A DNA stretch of 40,254 nt from Lysobacteraceae bacterium (GCA_028866435.1 JAGWIC010000017.1:1-40254); one strand, 5' to 3'; positions 10,727 through 19,762 are shown, counted from the first letter of the stretch. Translations and numbers: made by a program. The notes: a model not told the origin generated them from the letters alone.

Positions 10727-12127
10727 GTGTCTGAAGTCGCCTCTGCCAGGATCGCCGCCCGCCTCGACCGGCTGCCACCGTCGCGCACGATCTGGACGAT
10801 CGTGATATTGATTTCGCTGGGCGGCGTGTTCGAGTTCTACGACCTGTTCTTCACCGGCTACGTGGCGCCGGGGATGATCAAGTCCGGGCTGTTCACGTCG
10901 CAATCGCTCGGCTTCTTCGCCGCGCTGGACAGCATCCGCATCGCCGGCTTCGGCACCTTCGTGTTCAGCACCTTCGCCGGTTTGTGGGTGGGCGTGGTGT
11001 TGCTGGGCCAGCTGCCGGACCGCTACGGGCGGCGCCCGGTATTCACCTGGTCGCTGGTCTGGTACGTCACCTGCACGGCGATCATGGCGTTCCAGCAGAC
11101 CGGCGAGATGCTCAACGTGTGGCGCTTCATCGCCGGCGTGGGCTTCGCGGTGCAGCTGGTCACGATCGACGCCTACATCTCCGAGCTGATCCCGGGCGCC
11201 GAGCGCGGCCGCGCGTTTTCCGTCAACCAGTTCGTCACCTTCTGCATCGTGCCGGTGGTGGCGCTGCTGGCCTGGCTGCTGGTGCCGCTCAGCCCGCTCG
11301 GCATCGACGGCTGGCGCTGGGTGGTGCTGATCGGTTCGGTCGGTGCGGTGCTGGTGTGGCTGCTGGTGCAGGGAATTCCGGAGAGCCCGCGCTGGCTGGC
11401 CCTGCAGGGACGCACCGACGAGGCGGATGCGATCATGACGGCGATCGAGGAGCGGGTGGTCGCCGAGACCGGCAAGCCGCTGCCGCTGCCGGCCATGGCG
11501 CGGGCCGAGGAGACCGGTCGGGGGCGGTTCATGGAAATCTTCTCGCCCGAGTACCGCCGCCGCACGCTGATGCTGTCGGTGTTCAACATGGCCCAGGTGA
11601 TCGGCTTCTACGGTTTCGCGGCCTGGGTGCCGACGCTGCTGATCGCGCGCGGCATCACGCTCACCCACAGCCTGGAATATTCCTTCATCATCGCCATCGC
11701 CAACCCGATCGGGCCGCTGCTCGGCACCCTGTTCGCCGACCGGGTGGAACGCAAGCGGCAGATCATTTTCGGACTGGTGGCGATGGGCCTGGCGATGCTG
11801 GCGTTCTCGCAGGCCAGCAACCCGGCCCTGCTGATCGCGCTGGGTGTGCTGTTCACGCTCGCCGCCAACGTGATGTCCTACGCCTACCACAACTACCAGT
11901 CCGAGCTTTACCCCACCCGCATCCGCGCCCGCGCCATCGGCTTCGTCTATTCCTGGAGCCGCATCGCCGCCGCCTTCGCCGGGCTCGTCATCGGCTATTT
12001 CCTCGGTATCGGCGGCGTGTCGGCGGTGGCGGTGTTCATCGCCATCGCGATGGTCGTGGGCATCGTCGTCATCGGCGTGTTCGGGCCGAAGACCAAGGGC
12101 ATTTCGCTCGAGGCGATCAACCGCTGA
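10727..12127 (+). CDS. MFS metabolite transporter, copy 1
   Basis: Twelve-helix inner-membrane transporter of 466 residues, probably a proton symporter. Evidence for the major facilitator family is motif A in the loop after helix 2 (GQLPDRYGRRPV, 94-105), FEFYDLF in helix 1, the PESPRW motif before the central loop, and the RIRARAIGF segment in the second half. GTG 10727 is chosen over the TTG at 10721 because it aligns exactly with the start of the paralogue at 17156 and gives the same 466-residue length. The two copies are very similar, diverging mainly in the central cytoplasmic loop (about residues 225-265). Placed after a TonB receptor, it probably imports the same compound or its breakdown product. 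The substrate is unknown; an organic or aromatic acid, or a sugar, would fit the family. Confidence 0.9.
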   Translation: MSEVASARIAARLDRLPPSRTIWTIVILISLGGVFEFYDLFFTGYVAPGMIKSGLFTSQSLGFFAALDSIRIAGFGTFVFSTFAGLWVGVVLLGQLPDRYGRRPVFTWSLVWYVTCTAIMAFQQTGEMLNVWRFIAGVGFAVQLVTIDAYISELIPGAERGRAFSVNQFVTFCIVPVVALLAWLLVPLSPLGIDGWRWVVLIGSVGAVLVWLLVQGIPESPRWLALQGRTDEADAIMTAIEERVVAETGKPLPLPAMARAEETGRGRFMEIFSPEYRRRTLMLSVFNMAQVIGFYGFAAWVPTLLIARGITLTHSLEYSFIIAIANPIGPLLGTLFADRVERKRQIIFGLVAMGLAMLAFSQASNPALLIALGVLFTLAANVMSYAYHNYQSELYPTRIRARAIGFVYSWSRIAAAFAGLVIGYFLGIGGVSAVAVFIAIAMVVGIVVIGVFGPKTKGISLEAINR

Positions 12128-12346
12128 GGGGCGCCGCCCTTCTGCGCCTCGGGCCCGTGGCGGTCCGCCTTCCCGCCCGGTCCGCTCGCCACGACCGTTG
12201 GATGACTCGCCCGCCCGGGAGGCCGGCGAAGGCCTGCCGCCGCCATCGTGGCGCAGGCCGGGACCCGGCGGCCGGGCAACCTCCTGAATGTACGAGAGTC
12301 CGGTTTGCGCCGCGATGGCATCCGTGGCCGGCCCCGGCCTTTCCTT

Positions 12347-12365
12347 AACAAAAATTTATTTTGTT
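12347..12365. promoter_or_regulatory. AT-rich palindrome, possible operator
   Basis: AACAAAA (12347-12353) and TTTTGTT (12359-12365) form a perfect inverted repeat around ATTTA. It is an isolated AT island in very GC-rich DNA, lying directly next to the activator boxes at 12367. It could be a repressor operator or an UP element. Confidence 0.35.
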
Positions 12366-12366
12366 T

Positions 12367-12397
12367 TCAGGTTGCTGTTAGGTCGAGCGGATATAGC
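12367..12397 (+). promoter_or_regulatory. Candidate activator-dependent promoter of the second TonB receptor
   Basis: Half-sites TCAGGT (12367-12372) and TTAGGT (12378-12383) are 11 bp apart. After 8 nt comes TATAGC (12392-12397) as -10. There is no good -35, as expected when an OmpR-type activator replaces it. The transcript would start near 12404. Confidence 0.5.
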
Positions 12398-12520
12398 TGG
12401 CGACAGGTCTGGTGTAGTCGAAGTTGCCGGGGGAGGACACCGTCGTTGTAGGGCGACCGGAAGCTTTGATCGTAATTTCCCGTTCGAAAAATTCGGACAT
12501 ACCGTGGAAGGGGTCAAATC

Positions 12521-15500
12521 ATGCAAAGCAAACATACCGTCGCATCTTCGATGCGGCCGGTGGTGACGGCAGTTTCGTCGAGGACGGTCCCGGCGCCCAG
12601 GCGCGTGGATGGTCCAGTGGCAGCGGGTGCCCGCACACGGCCGTTCGTACAGCGGCCGCTCGCGCGTGCCATCTTCATGATCGTGGCGGGGCTCGTGGCC
12701 ACCACCGCGGCGGCGCATGCCGCGGAGCTCGCCGGCGATTCCCTGGCCGCCGCGGTCGGGGCGGGCGCTCCGGCGGCCGCTTCCGCGCCGCAGTCCGCGG
12801 CGAGCGGTTCGGCGGCGACGCCCGTCACGCAGAAGAAGGTCAAGCGGCTGCAAGGCATCACGGTCACCGGCAGCCTGATCCAGGTCCACAGCCGCAGCGA
12901 GGTATCTTCCAGCCCGCTGGCGACCATCGGCGTCGCCCAGATCACCGCCGCCGGCCAGGTCTCGCTCGACTCGGCGATCGGCCGGATGCCGCAGTTCGCG
13001 GCCGCACAGGGCCAGGCCGAAGTCGGCGACGTGCAGGGCGCCACCGGCTTCCAGGGCGGCCAGTCCTACGCCGACCTGCGCGGCCTCGGCGCCGAGCGCA
13101 CCCTGGTCCTGCTCGACGGGCAGCGCCTGGTGCCGACCAACCCGAACGGCGCGGTCGACCTGAACCTGATTCCGATGGCGCTGCTCGAGAACGTCGACGT
13201 GATCACCGGCGGTGCCTCGGCCACGTATGGTTCGGACGCCGTGGCGGGTGTCGTCAACTTCCGCCTGCGGCAGGACTTCCAGGGCATCGAGCTCTCCGCC
13301 CAGACGGGCGGCACCAGCAAGGGCGGCGGCCAGGAAAACAGCGCCAGCGTCATCATGGGCGGCAAGTTCGCCGACAACAAGGGCCACGCGGTCGTCGACA
13401 TCGAGTACAACCAGCGCGATGCGATCACCGGCGCGGACCGCACCTTCTTCTCCGACCCCACCAACTTCCCCCGTGCCGTGCCGCGCGCACCGGAAGGCAT
13501 CTTCAGCGCCGGCGAGCTCGGTGGCGCCATTCCGATTTCCGCGGTCAACGCGGTCCTGGCCGGCTACCCTGGCACGACGCCGATCACCGGCACCGGCAAC
13601 TACGGCGGCTACGTCGGCGTGAACGGTGACGGCACCCTGTTCACCACGCGCGCGCCGGGCAACTGCGTGCAGAACTACAAGGGGCCGGTGGGCCAGATCC
13701 CGGGCCTGGCGATTTCCCCGAACTGCTCCACGATCGAGAACTACCTCGGCAAATACTTCTTCGTGCAGGTGCCGTCGCATCGGATCAACCTGTTCTCGAA
13801 GGTCACCTACAACGTCAACGAAGACCTTGAGGCCTACGCGCAGGTCAACTTCATGAGCTCGACGGCCACGGACGACAACGGCCCCGCGTTCGTCGGTCCG
13901 GGCAAGTACGTCTACGTGCCGCAGAACAATCCGTTCGTGACGGGCAATGCGGCGCTGATGTCCCTGCTCAACGCGCGCACGGGCACGCCGAGCACCGGAC
14001 CGCTGGAGATGGAGGCCTGGTTGACCGGGATGGGGCCGCGCATCGAGAGCTTCCATTACAACGACTATCAGCTGACCGCCGGACTCAATGGCTGGTTCGG
14101 CTGGTCGAGCTGGAAGTGGAACGCGTTCGCCTCCTACGGCCAGACCAACTTCAACAACGACCAGCAGAACAACGTCAACCTGCCGGCGCTCGAGACGGTG
14201 CTGTACGGCACCGCCAACTACATCGGTTCCAACGGCAGCAACTGCGTCGGCTACGCCTGGAACCCGCTCGGCAACCACGCGCTGAGCCCCGGCTGCCTGG
14301 CGTACGTCACGGGTACCGCGCACAACAACATGGTGCTGTCGCAGAACTACTTCCAGGGCACCGTGAGCGGTGACCTCGGCGACCTGTGGGCAGGCACGGT
14401 CGAGGCCGCGTTCGGCGCCGACTACCGCGCCGACCGGTTCAACTACCAGGCCGATGCGGCGCTGAACCCGGCGTTCAACGTGATGCCCTCGCCGATCCCG
14501 CCGGACATCATTTCCCCGTCGTACGACCTGATCGGTTCGACCGGCGGCTCGATGAACGTGGGTGAGGTGTTCGGCGAGCTGAGCGTGCCGCTGCTCAGCG
14601 ACAAGCCGCTGGTGAAGAAGCTTTCGCTCGACCTCGGCGAACGCTATTCGCATTACGACCTGTTCGGCGGCGAGAACACCTGGAAGGCGAGCCTGCGCTG
14701 GCGCGTCAACGATGCGCTGATGTTCCGTGGCGGTTTCAACCGCGCGATCCGCGCACCGAGCCTGCAGGAGCTGTACAACCCGACCGTGCAGGCGCAGGAC
14801 AGCATCAACGGCGATCCGTGCGAGGTCGGCAGCCTGCAGCGCAGCGGTCCGAACGCCGCGCAGGTGGCGGCGCTGTGCCAGGCGCAGGGCGTGCCGGCGT
14901 CGGTGTATCCGACGTTCAGCTACGGCCTCAATTCGGCCAACGGCATCATCACCGGCAACACCGGCCTGCAGCCGGAGAAGTCCGATACCTACACGCTGGG
15001 CTGGGTGCTGACGCCGCACTTCGATGCGCCGCTGGCGCGTGACCTGGGCATGTCCCTGGACTACTACCACACCGCGATCAAGGGCGCGATCGCGGGCGTG
15101 ACCCTCGATTCCGTGCTGCAGAACTGCTACGACGCCAACAACTCCAATCCGAGCTACTCGGCGAGCAACGACTTCTGCCAGCGGATCACCCGCGATCCGA
15201 CCACCGGAGCCATCACCCTCGGCCGGGAGTCCTCGGAGAACATCGGCTCCTATGTCACGACAGGCGTGGACGTCGAGGCCCACTGGGGCTTCCCGCTGGA
15301 AGATATGGGGGTGCCGCTCGGTGGCCGGGTGAGCTTGCAGACCTTCCTCTCGTACGTGCACTCGCTGACGATCTCCGGCGTGCCGGGCGTCGCAGCCGCC
15401 AACTACGCGGGTTCGGTCGCCGACACCAGTACGGCGATGGCCGCCGATGGCTCGAGCATCTCCGATCTGTCGCATCCGAAGTGGAAGGCCAACACGACGC

Positions 15501-15790
15501 TCGGCTACGCCATCGGGCCGGTGTCGGCGGCGCTGCACTGGCGCTACATCTCCGGCATGACCGACCTGATGGGCGGCGCCGGTAGCGGCTACCCGGGCGT
15601 GCCGGCGTACAACTACTTCGACCTGGATGGCCACTGGCAGGTGACGCCCAACATCACGTTCACGGCGGGCGTCACCAACCTGGCCGACAAGGCCCCGCCG
15701 CGGATCGCGGGCGCATCACTGCTGACGGATGCGGCGACCTACGATGTGGTGGGACGCACGTACTTCGTCGGCCTCAAGGCCAAGATATGA
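12521..15790 (+). CDS. TonB-dependent outer-membrane receptor, large
   Basis: Outer-membrane transporter of 1089 residues. The N-terminus is unusual: a basic stretch of about 46 residues precedes the hydrophobic signal core (about 50-66, cleavage probably after AHA near 68), an extended signal peptide. Then come a low-complexity linker, a TonB-box-like GITVTGSLI (112-120), a plug with LVLLDGQRLVP and YGSDAVAGVVNFRLRQ, and a barrel ending FVGLKAKI. The C-terminal residue is Ile rather than the usual Phe. ATG 12521 follows AAGGGG. The plug is of the same general class as the receptor at 7619 but the proteins differ greatly in the barrel, so ligand specificity probably differs. It heads a receptor-propeller-MFS set, although a terminator-like hairpin follows it. 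Confidence 0.93.
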   Translation: MQSKHTVASSMRPVVTAVSSRTVPAPRRVDGPVAAGARTRPFVQRPLARAIFMIVAGLVATTAAAHAAELAGDSLAAAVGAGAPAAASAPQSAASGSAATPVTQKKVKRLQGITVTGSLIQVHSRSEVSSSPLATIGVAQITAAGQVSLDSAIGRMPQFAAAQGQAEVGDVQGATGFQGGQSYADLRGLGAERTLVLLDGQRLVPTNPNGAVDLNLIPMALLENVDVITGGASATYGSDAVAGVVNFRLRQDFQGIELSAQTGGTSKGGGQENSASVIMGGKFADNKGHAVVDIEYNQRDAITGADRTFFSDPTNFPRAVPRAPEGIFSAGELGGAIPISAVNAVLAGYPGTTPITGTGNYGGYVGVNGDGTLFTTRAPGNCVQNYKGPVGQIPGLAISPNCSTIENYLGKYFFVQVPSHRINLFSKVTYNVNEDLEAYAQVNFMSSTATDDNGPAFVGPGKYVYVPQNNPFVTGNAALMSLLNARTGTPSTGPLEMEAWLTGMGPRIESFHYNDYQLTAGLNGWFGWSSWKWNAFASYGQTNFNNDQQNNVNLPALETVLYGTANYIGSNGSNCVGYAWNPLGNHALSPGCLAYVTGTAHNNMVLSQNYFQGTVSGDLGDLWAGTVEAAFGADYRADRFNYQADAALNPAFNVMPSPIPPDIISPSYDLIGSTGGSMNVGEVFGELSVPLLSDKPLVKKLSLDLGERYSHYDLFGGENTWKASLRWRVNDALMFRGGFNRAIRAPSLQELYNPTVQAQDSINGDPCEVGSLQRSGPNAAQVAALCQAQGVPASVYPTFSYGLNSANGIITGNTGLQPEKSDTYTLGWVLTPHFDAPLARDLGMSLDYYHTAIKGAIAGVTLDSVLQNCYDANNSNPSYSASNDFCQRITRDPTTGAITLGRESSENIGSYVTTGVDVEAHWGFPLEDMGVPLGGRVSLQTFLSYVHSLTISGVPGVAAANYAGSVADTSTAMAADGSSISDLSHPKWKANTTLGYAIGPVSAALHWRYISGMTDLMGGAGSGYPGVPAYNYFDLDGHWQVTPNITFTAGVTNLADKAPPRIAGASLLTDAATYDVVGRTYFVGLKAKI

Positions 15791-15807
15791 GCTGAGTCCC
15801 CCTGTCC

Positions 15808-15854
15808 CGGCGGCGGCGCGTCCTTCGCGCCGCCGCCGAGCGACAGCCATTTTT
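15808..15854 (+). terminator. Rho-independent-like terminator after the second receptor
   Basis: A perfect 13-bp stem (15808-15820 with 15826-15838, all G/C) closes a TCCTT loop. Five T residues follow at 15850-15854, 11 nt beyond the stem. It probably separates receptor transcription from the propeller and MFS genes, at least partly. Confidence 0.55.
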
Positions 15855-16031
15855 CGCGCGCCGTGATCGAACCGCGCTGTCCGAAGGCGCGCACAGTCGT
15901 CCGTCGGTGGGCTGCAACGCGCATGGCGCACGTATTCCGTGCAGCGCCGGTCGAATCCGGCCGACGAGACAGGCGGGAAGGCGCCGCCGGACAGCGCGGC
16001 GCGACCCGACCAGGCAAAACAGGAACCAACG

Positions 16032-17108
16032 ATGCACCCGAACCTCAGGAAAAAATTCATGCAGTCGTGCTTGCGGATGGCGGCGCCCGTCGCCGCGCTC
16101 TGCCTGCTGCCGCTGCCGAGCCATGCGACGCGCTTCTACCAGCTGGGATCGGCGGTGACCCTGCCGGGCAAGGCGCCGGCGTGGGACTACGTGACCTATG
16201 ACGCCGCGCGCTCGCGCCTGTTCATCGGCCGCCGCCACGACGGCGTCAGCGTGTTCGACGTGACGACGCACAAGGTGGTCGCCACGATCGCGGATAGCGA
16301 GGGTGCCAACAAGGCGATCCTGGTGCCCGAGCTCGACCGCGGCTACACCGTCAACGGCGACGGCTCGACCACCGAATTCGCGCTGGCTTCGCTGAAGACG
16401 CTGCGGCGCATCCGTTTCGGCAGCAATGCCGATGCGGGCAGCTACGAGCCGGTGACCGGGCAGCTGATGTTCACCATGGGCGACAGCGGCAAGGTCGCGT
16501 TCATGGATGCGCGCAGCGGCAAGCTGGTGGCGACGCTGCCGCTGGCCAGCAGCCACATCGAGGCGTCGGCGCCGGACGGCCACGGCAACATCTTCGTCGC
16601 CGAGCGCGACCGCGACGCGGTGCTGCGCATCGACGCCCGCACCCACGCGGTTACCGCTACCTGGCCGACCGCGCCCTGCCACCAGCCCACCGGGCTGGAC
16701 TACGACGCCAGGAGCCAGCGCATCTTCGTCGGCTGCCGCAGCGACAGCCCGCTGCTGGCCGTGCTCGACGCGAAAGCCGGCGCGGTGGTGGCGAGCCTGC
16801 CGATCGGCCGCGGCAACGACGGCGTGGCGTTCGATCCGGCCACGCGCCGCATCTACGCCTCCAACGGCCTGGACGCCGACCTGATGGTGATCGACCAGCA
16901 GGGGCCCGACAGCTACCGGCTGGAGCAGGCCATCACCACCCGGCCGATGGCGCGCACGCTGGCGCTCGACGTGAAGCGCGACCGCGTGTACCTGGTGGCG
17001 GCCGAGGGCGGCGTCGATCCGGCGAAGAAAGTGGATACCGCGGTGGCGCCGTTCTACCCCAACTTCTATTTCGACAACACCTTCACCGTGCTCACCTACA
17101 AGAAATAG
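16032..17108 (+). CDS. Secreted YncE-type beta-propeller protein
   Basis: Periplasmic protein of 358 residues with a signal peptide ending SHA near residue 33, then WD/YVTN-like blades such as RLFIGRRHDGVSVFDVTTHKV and RIYASNGLDADLMVIDQQ. Like E. coli YncE it has no catalytic motif and probably binds a ligand or partner. A cysteine pair, Cys216 and Cys235, lies in C-x2-PTGL-x-YD...VGC and is conserved in the propellers at 23457 and 33982. ATG 16032 (after AGGAA) is preferred; ATG 16059 would still leave a signal peptide. It lies between a TonB receptor and an MFS gene. Linkage of a propeller to a TonB receptor is known for yncE/yncD in E. coli. Its 3' end matches the remnant at 7272-7523. Confidence 0.88.
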   Translation: MHPNLRKKFMQSCLRMAAPVAALCLLPLPSHATRFYQLGSAVTLPGKAPAWDYVTYDAARSRLFIGRRHDGVSVFDVTTHKVVATIADSEGANKAILVPELDRGYTVNGDGSTTEFALASLKTLRRIRFGSNADAGSYEPVTGQLMFTMGDSGKVAFMDARSGKLVATLPLASSHIEASAPDGHGNIFVAERDRDAVLRIDARTHAVTATWPTAPCHQPTGLDYDARSQRIFVGCRSDSPLLAVLDAKAGAVVASLPIGRGNDGVAFDPATRRIYASNGLDADLMVIDQQGPDSYRLEQAITTRPMARTLALDVKRDRVYLVAAEGGVDPAKKVDTAVAPFYPNFYFDNTFTVLTYKK

Positions 17109-17155
17109 CAAGGCGCTGGACCGGCCATCGCACGCACCACCCAGGGAGATACCAC

Positions 17156-18556
17156 GTGTCTGAAATTGCCTCTGCCCAGATCGCCGCCAGGGTGGACCGG
17201 CTGCCGCCCTCGCGTACCGTCTGGACCATGGTGGTCCTGATCTCGCTGGGCGGCGTGTTCGAGTTCTACGACCTGTTCTTCACCGGCTACGTCGCGCCGG
17301 GCATGATCAAGTCGGGCCTGTTCAGCGCCCAGTCGCTGGGCTTCTTCGCCAGCCTCGACAGCATCAAGGTGGCGGGATTCGGCACCTTCGTGTTCAGCAC
17401 CTTCGCCGGACTGTGGTTCGGCGTGGTGCTGCTGGGCCACCTGCCGGACCGCTACGGGCGCCGCCCGGTATTCACCTGGTCGCTGGTCTGGTACGTCACC
17501 TGCACCGCGGTCATGGCGTTCCAGCAGACCGGCGAGATGCTCAACGTGTGGCGCTTCATCGCCGGCGTGGGCTTCGCGGTGCAGCTGGTCACCATCGACA
17601 CCTACATCTCGGAGCTGATCCCGAGCGCCGAGCGCGGCCGCGCGTTCGCCATCAACCAGTTCATCACCTTCAGCGTGGTGCCGGTGGTGGCCCTGCTGGC
17701 CTGGCTGCTGGTCCCGGTCGCACCGCTCGGGCTCGATGGCTGGCGCTGGGTCGTCTTGATCGGCTCGGTCGGTGCCGGCGCGGTATGGCTGTTGATTCGG
17801 CGGATTCCGGAGAGCCCGCGCTGGCTGGCGCAGAGCGGCCGTCTCGACGAGGCCGAGGCCGTCGTCTCGATGATCGAGCGCAAGGTGCAGGCGGAGACCG
17901 GGATCGCGTTGCCGCCGCCGCGGCAGGATCTGCCCGAGCAGGGCGGCCATGGCGGGTTCCGGGAGATATTCGCCGCGCCGTACGCACGCCGCACGGTGAT
18001 GCTGTCGGTATTCAACGTGGCGCAGGTGATCGGCTTCTACGGCTTCGCCGCATGGGTGCCGAGCCTGCTGATCGCCCGCGGCATCACGCTCACCCACAGC
18101 CTGGAATATTCCTTCATCATCGCCATCGCCAACCCGGTCGGGCCGCTGCTCGGCACGCTGTTCGCCGACCGGGTGGAACGCAAGCAGCAGATCATGCTGG
18201 GACTGGTGGTGATGGGCCTGGCGATGCTGGCGTTCTCGCAGGCCAGCAACCCGACGCTGCTGATCGCGCTGGGCGTGCTGTTCACGCTCGCCGCCAACGT
18301 GATGTCCTACGCCTACCACAACTACCAGGCCGAGCTTTACCCCACCCGCATCCGCGCCCGCGCCATCGGCTTCGTCTATTCCTGGAGCCGCATCGCCGCC
18401 GCCTTTGCCGGTCTTGCCATCGGCTATTTCCTGAGTGCCGGTGGCGTGTCGGCGGTGGCCGTATTCATCGCCATCGCGATGGTGGTTGGCATCGTCGTGA
18501 TCGGTGTCTTCGGACCCGCGACCAAGGGCATTTCGCTCGAAGCGATCAATCACTGA
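17156..18556 (+). CDS. MFS metabolite transporter, copy 2
   Basis: Inner-membrane twelve-helix transporter of 466 residues, the close paralogue of the gene at 10727. It has the same motif A region (GHLPDRYGRRPV), PESPRWLA, and RIRARAIGFVYSWSR. Long DNA blocks are nearly identical between the copies, for example around 18300-18420 and 11875-11995, while the central loop differs, which points to recent duplication or gene conversion. GTG 17156 follows GGGAGA. It lies 47 nt after the propeller gene, almost certainly in the same operon. The downstream bases TGAGGGGCGC are also shared by both copies. The substrate is unknown but is probably the same or similar for both. Confidence 0.9.
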   Translation: MSEIASAQIAARVDRLPPSRTVWTMVVLISLGGVFEFYDLFFTGYVAPGMIKSGLFSAQSLGFFASLDSIKVAGFGTFVFSTFAGLWFGVVLLGHLPDRYGRRPVFTWSLVWYVTCTAVMAFQQTGEMLNVWRFIAGVGFAVQLVTIDTYISELIPSAERGRAFAINQFITFSVVPVVALLAWLLVPVAPLGLDGWRWVVLIGSVGAGAVWLLIRRIPESPRWLAQSGRLDEAEAVVSMIERKVQAETGIALPPPRQDLPEQGGHGGFREIFAAPYARRTVMLSVFNVAQVIGFYGFAAWVPSLLIARGITLTHSLEYSFIIAIANPVGPLLGTLFADRVERKQQIMLGLVVMGLAMLAFSQASNPTLLIALGVLFTLAANVMSYAYHNYQAELYPTRIRARAIGFVYSWSRIAAAFAGLAIGYFLSAGGVSAVAVFIAIAMVVGIVVIGVFGPATKGISLEAINH

Positions 18557-18970
18557 GGGGCGCAGCCGAACGGTATCCGGCCAAGGTGCCGGGTCACTTT
18601 CGCCCGCGTCAGCCACAGCGCCCGGCAAGTGGATTCAGCGGCCATGCTCGCTGCCGGCACACGGCGAAACCTGCCTGAGGGTTTTCAAGAAGGGTAGACC
18701 TGATTGACCCCTGCGTTCGCGATTCCAGCGCAAGTCGGGCTTTCAACCGACGGATGCCGGCTCACCCCGTGTCTTTCGCCAGCGCGTTGAAACGTCAGGG
18801 TGATCGCCGGCGACATCGAACACCGCGACCTGTTCCTCACCGCCGCAGAACGTGCCGGCAACGACCAGTTCACCCCCTGCTGCTCGCGGGCCCGCAGCCC
18901 GCAGCTGGTGCTGGACCTGTAGACCCCGGCACGCGCAACGGCCGTGGCCATGCGCGGCCGCCGGCGTGGA
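18557..18970. other. Intergenic region with no convincing gene
   Basis: These 414 bases contain no frame with a clear start, Shine-Dalgarno and family match. The only stretch that looks protein-like is 18800-18922 on the plus strand: 40 codons from GTG to TAG, including the segment [13 protein letters not shown]. It may be the tail of a lost gene; I cannot name it. Genes on the two sides converge here. Confidence 0.5.
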
Positions 18971-19762
18971 TCATCTGCCGCCGGCGTCGTCCGCCAGCGT
19001 CGGCGCCAGTTCGTCCCGCACCGACTTCTTGTCGTCGCTGATCGCCTTCCATGCGGGATTGCCGGCAAGCCTGGCCCGCACGCGGGCCTTCACGCCGTCG
19101 CGGGCGGCGAGCGCGGCATCGCTGCGATAGTCCAGCACCAGCATGGCCGACCACGGTCGCCCCGCCGGGTACTGCGCCAGGAAAATCGTGTATCGCGCCA
19201 GCACGCCGGCATCGATCCAGCCTTGCAGTTGCGGGATGGTATAGCCGTCCAGGTATTTGACGTAGGCGTCCTCGGACACCTTGTACCTGTAGGGGATGGC
19301 CAGGGTCACCGGCGAGGCAGCCGCCTTGCGCGCCATGCCCCGGCGCACGAGCCGGGCGGGCGTGCTCTCGATGCGGGACGTCAGCGCGAGTTCGTCCTGC
19401 GTCAATCCACCGGGCATCGTGCTGGCGCCCCGCGTCCAGCGGGCCAGGCCGGCGGCGCCGTTGAAGGTGATGATGGCCATCGCGTTCCAGCCGGAGGAAT
19501 CAAGCTGGCGATTGAAGAGCAGGTGGTAGCCGCGCAGCACGCCTTGCTGCTGCAGCGCCTGCAGGTACGGCAGCTCCTCGCTGCGCAGTGCCTTGCGAAA
19601 GGCCAGCCAGTGGGTCGGCGTGGTGTGGTAGGCGACGATCAGCGCCGGCTGGGTGCGGTCCTGCGACGCCTCGGCCGCGTGGCAGCCGGCAGCCGCGATG
19701 GCCGCCAGCAGGCCGATCGCCAGGCATGGTCCGCGCAGCCGGAAAAGTCCTGGATCAGTCAT
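18971..19762 (-). CDS. Exported protein with two similar ferredoxin-like halves, function unknown
   Basis: Protein of 263 residues, exported and possibly lipidated: a hydrophobic N-terminus leads to AAAGC, a weak lipobox. The mature part consists of two related halves. Each has a beta strand, a helix, a block of the form (L/Q)QxxxxxGVLxxYxxxxx, and then WxAMxxxxxxxxxxALAxx. This suggests two fused copies of a dimeric alpha/beta-barrel (EthD or stress-responsive A/B type) domain forming one pseudo-dimer. I infer the fold from pattern only. ATG 19762 is preceded by AGGAG at a workable distance; an earlier ATG at 19966 lacks one and would bury the signal peptide. It is divergent from the siderophore-type receptor operon and shares its control region. 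No catalytic residues are recognised. Confidence 0.75.
   Translation of the reverse strand: MTDPGLFRLRGPCLAIGLLAAIAAAGCHAAEASQDRTQPALIVAYHTTPTHWLAFRKALRSEELPYLQALQQQGVLRGYHLLFNRQLDSSGWNAMAIITFNGAAGLARWTRGASTMPGGLTQDELALTSRIESTPARLVRRGMARKAAASPVTLAIPYRYKVSEDAYVKYLDGYTIPQLQGWIDAGVLARYTIFLAQYPAGRPWSAMLVLDYRSDAALAARDGVKARVRARLAGNPAWKAISDDKKSVRDELAPTLADDAGGR

Larger units (their letters stand above)
12128..12520. other. Intergenic region between MFS copy 1 and the second receptor
   Basis: These 393 bases carry no convincing gene. The first 210 are GC-rich. An AT-rich pocket at 12341-12368 contains a palindrome, followed by the candidate activator boxes and -10 described separately, so the downstream receptor probably has its own promoter here. 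Confidence 0.6.

Noticed and set aside
12356-15634. Minus-strand open frame of 1,092 codons opposite the second TonB receptor
   Set aside because: Shadow of the receptor's codon bias; repetitive His/Arg/Val text, no domain, and the receptor on the plus strand is unambiguous.
17096-18628. Long minus-strand frame opposite MFS copy 2, and its twin opposite copy 1
   Set aside because: The two are similar to each other only because the MFS genes are paralogues; composition is typical of antisense translation of membrane proteins.
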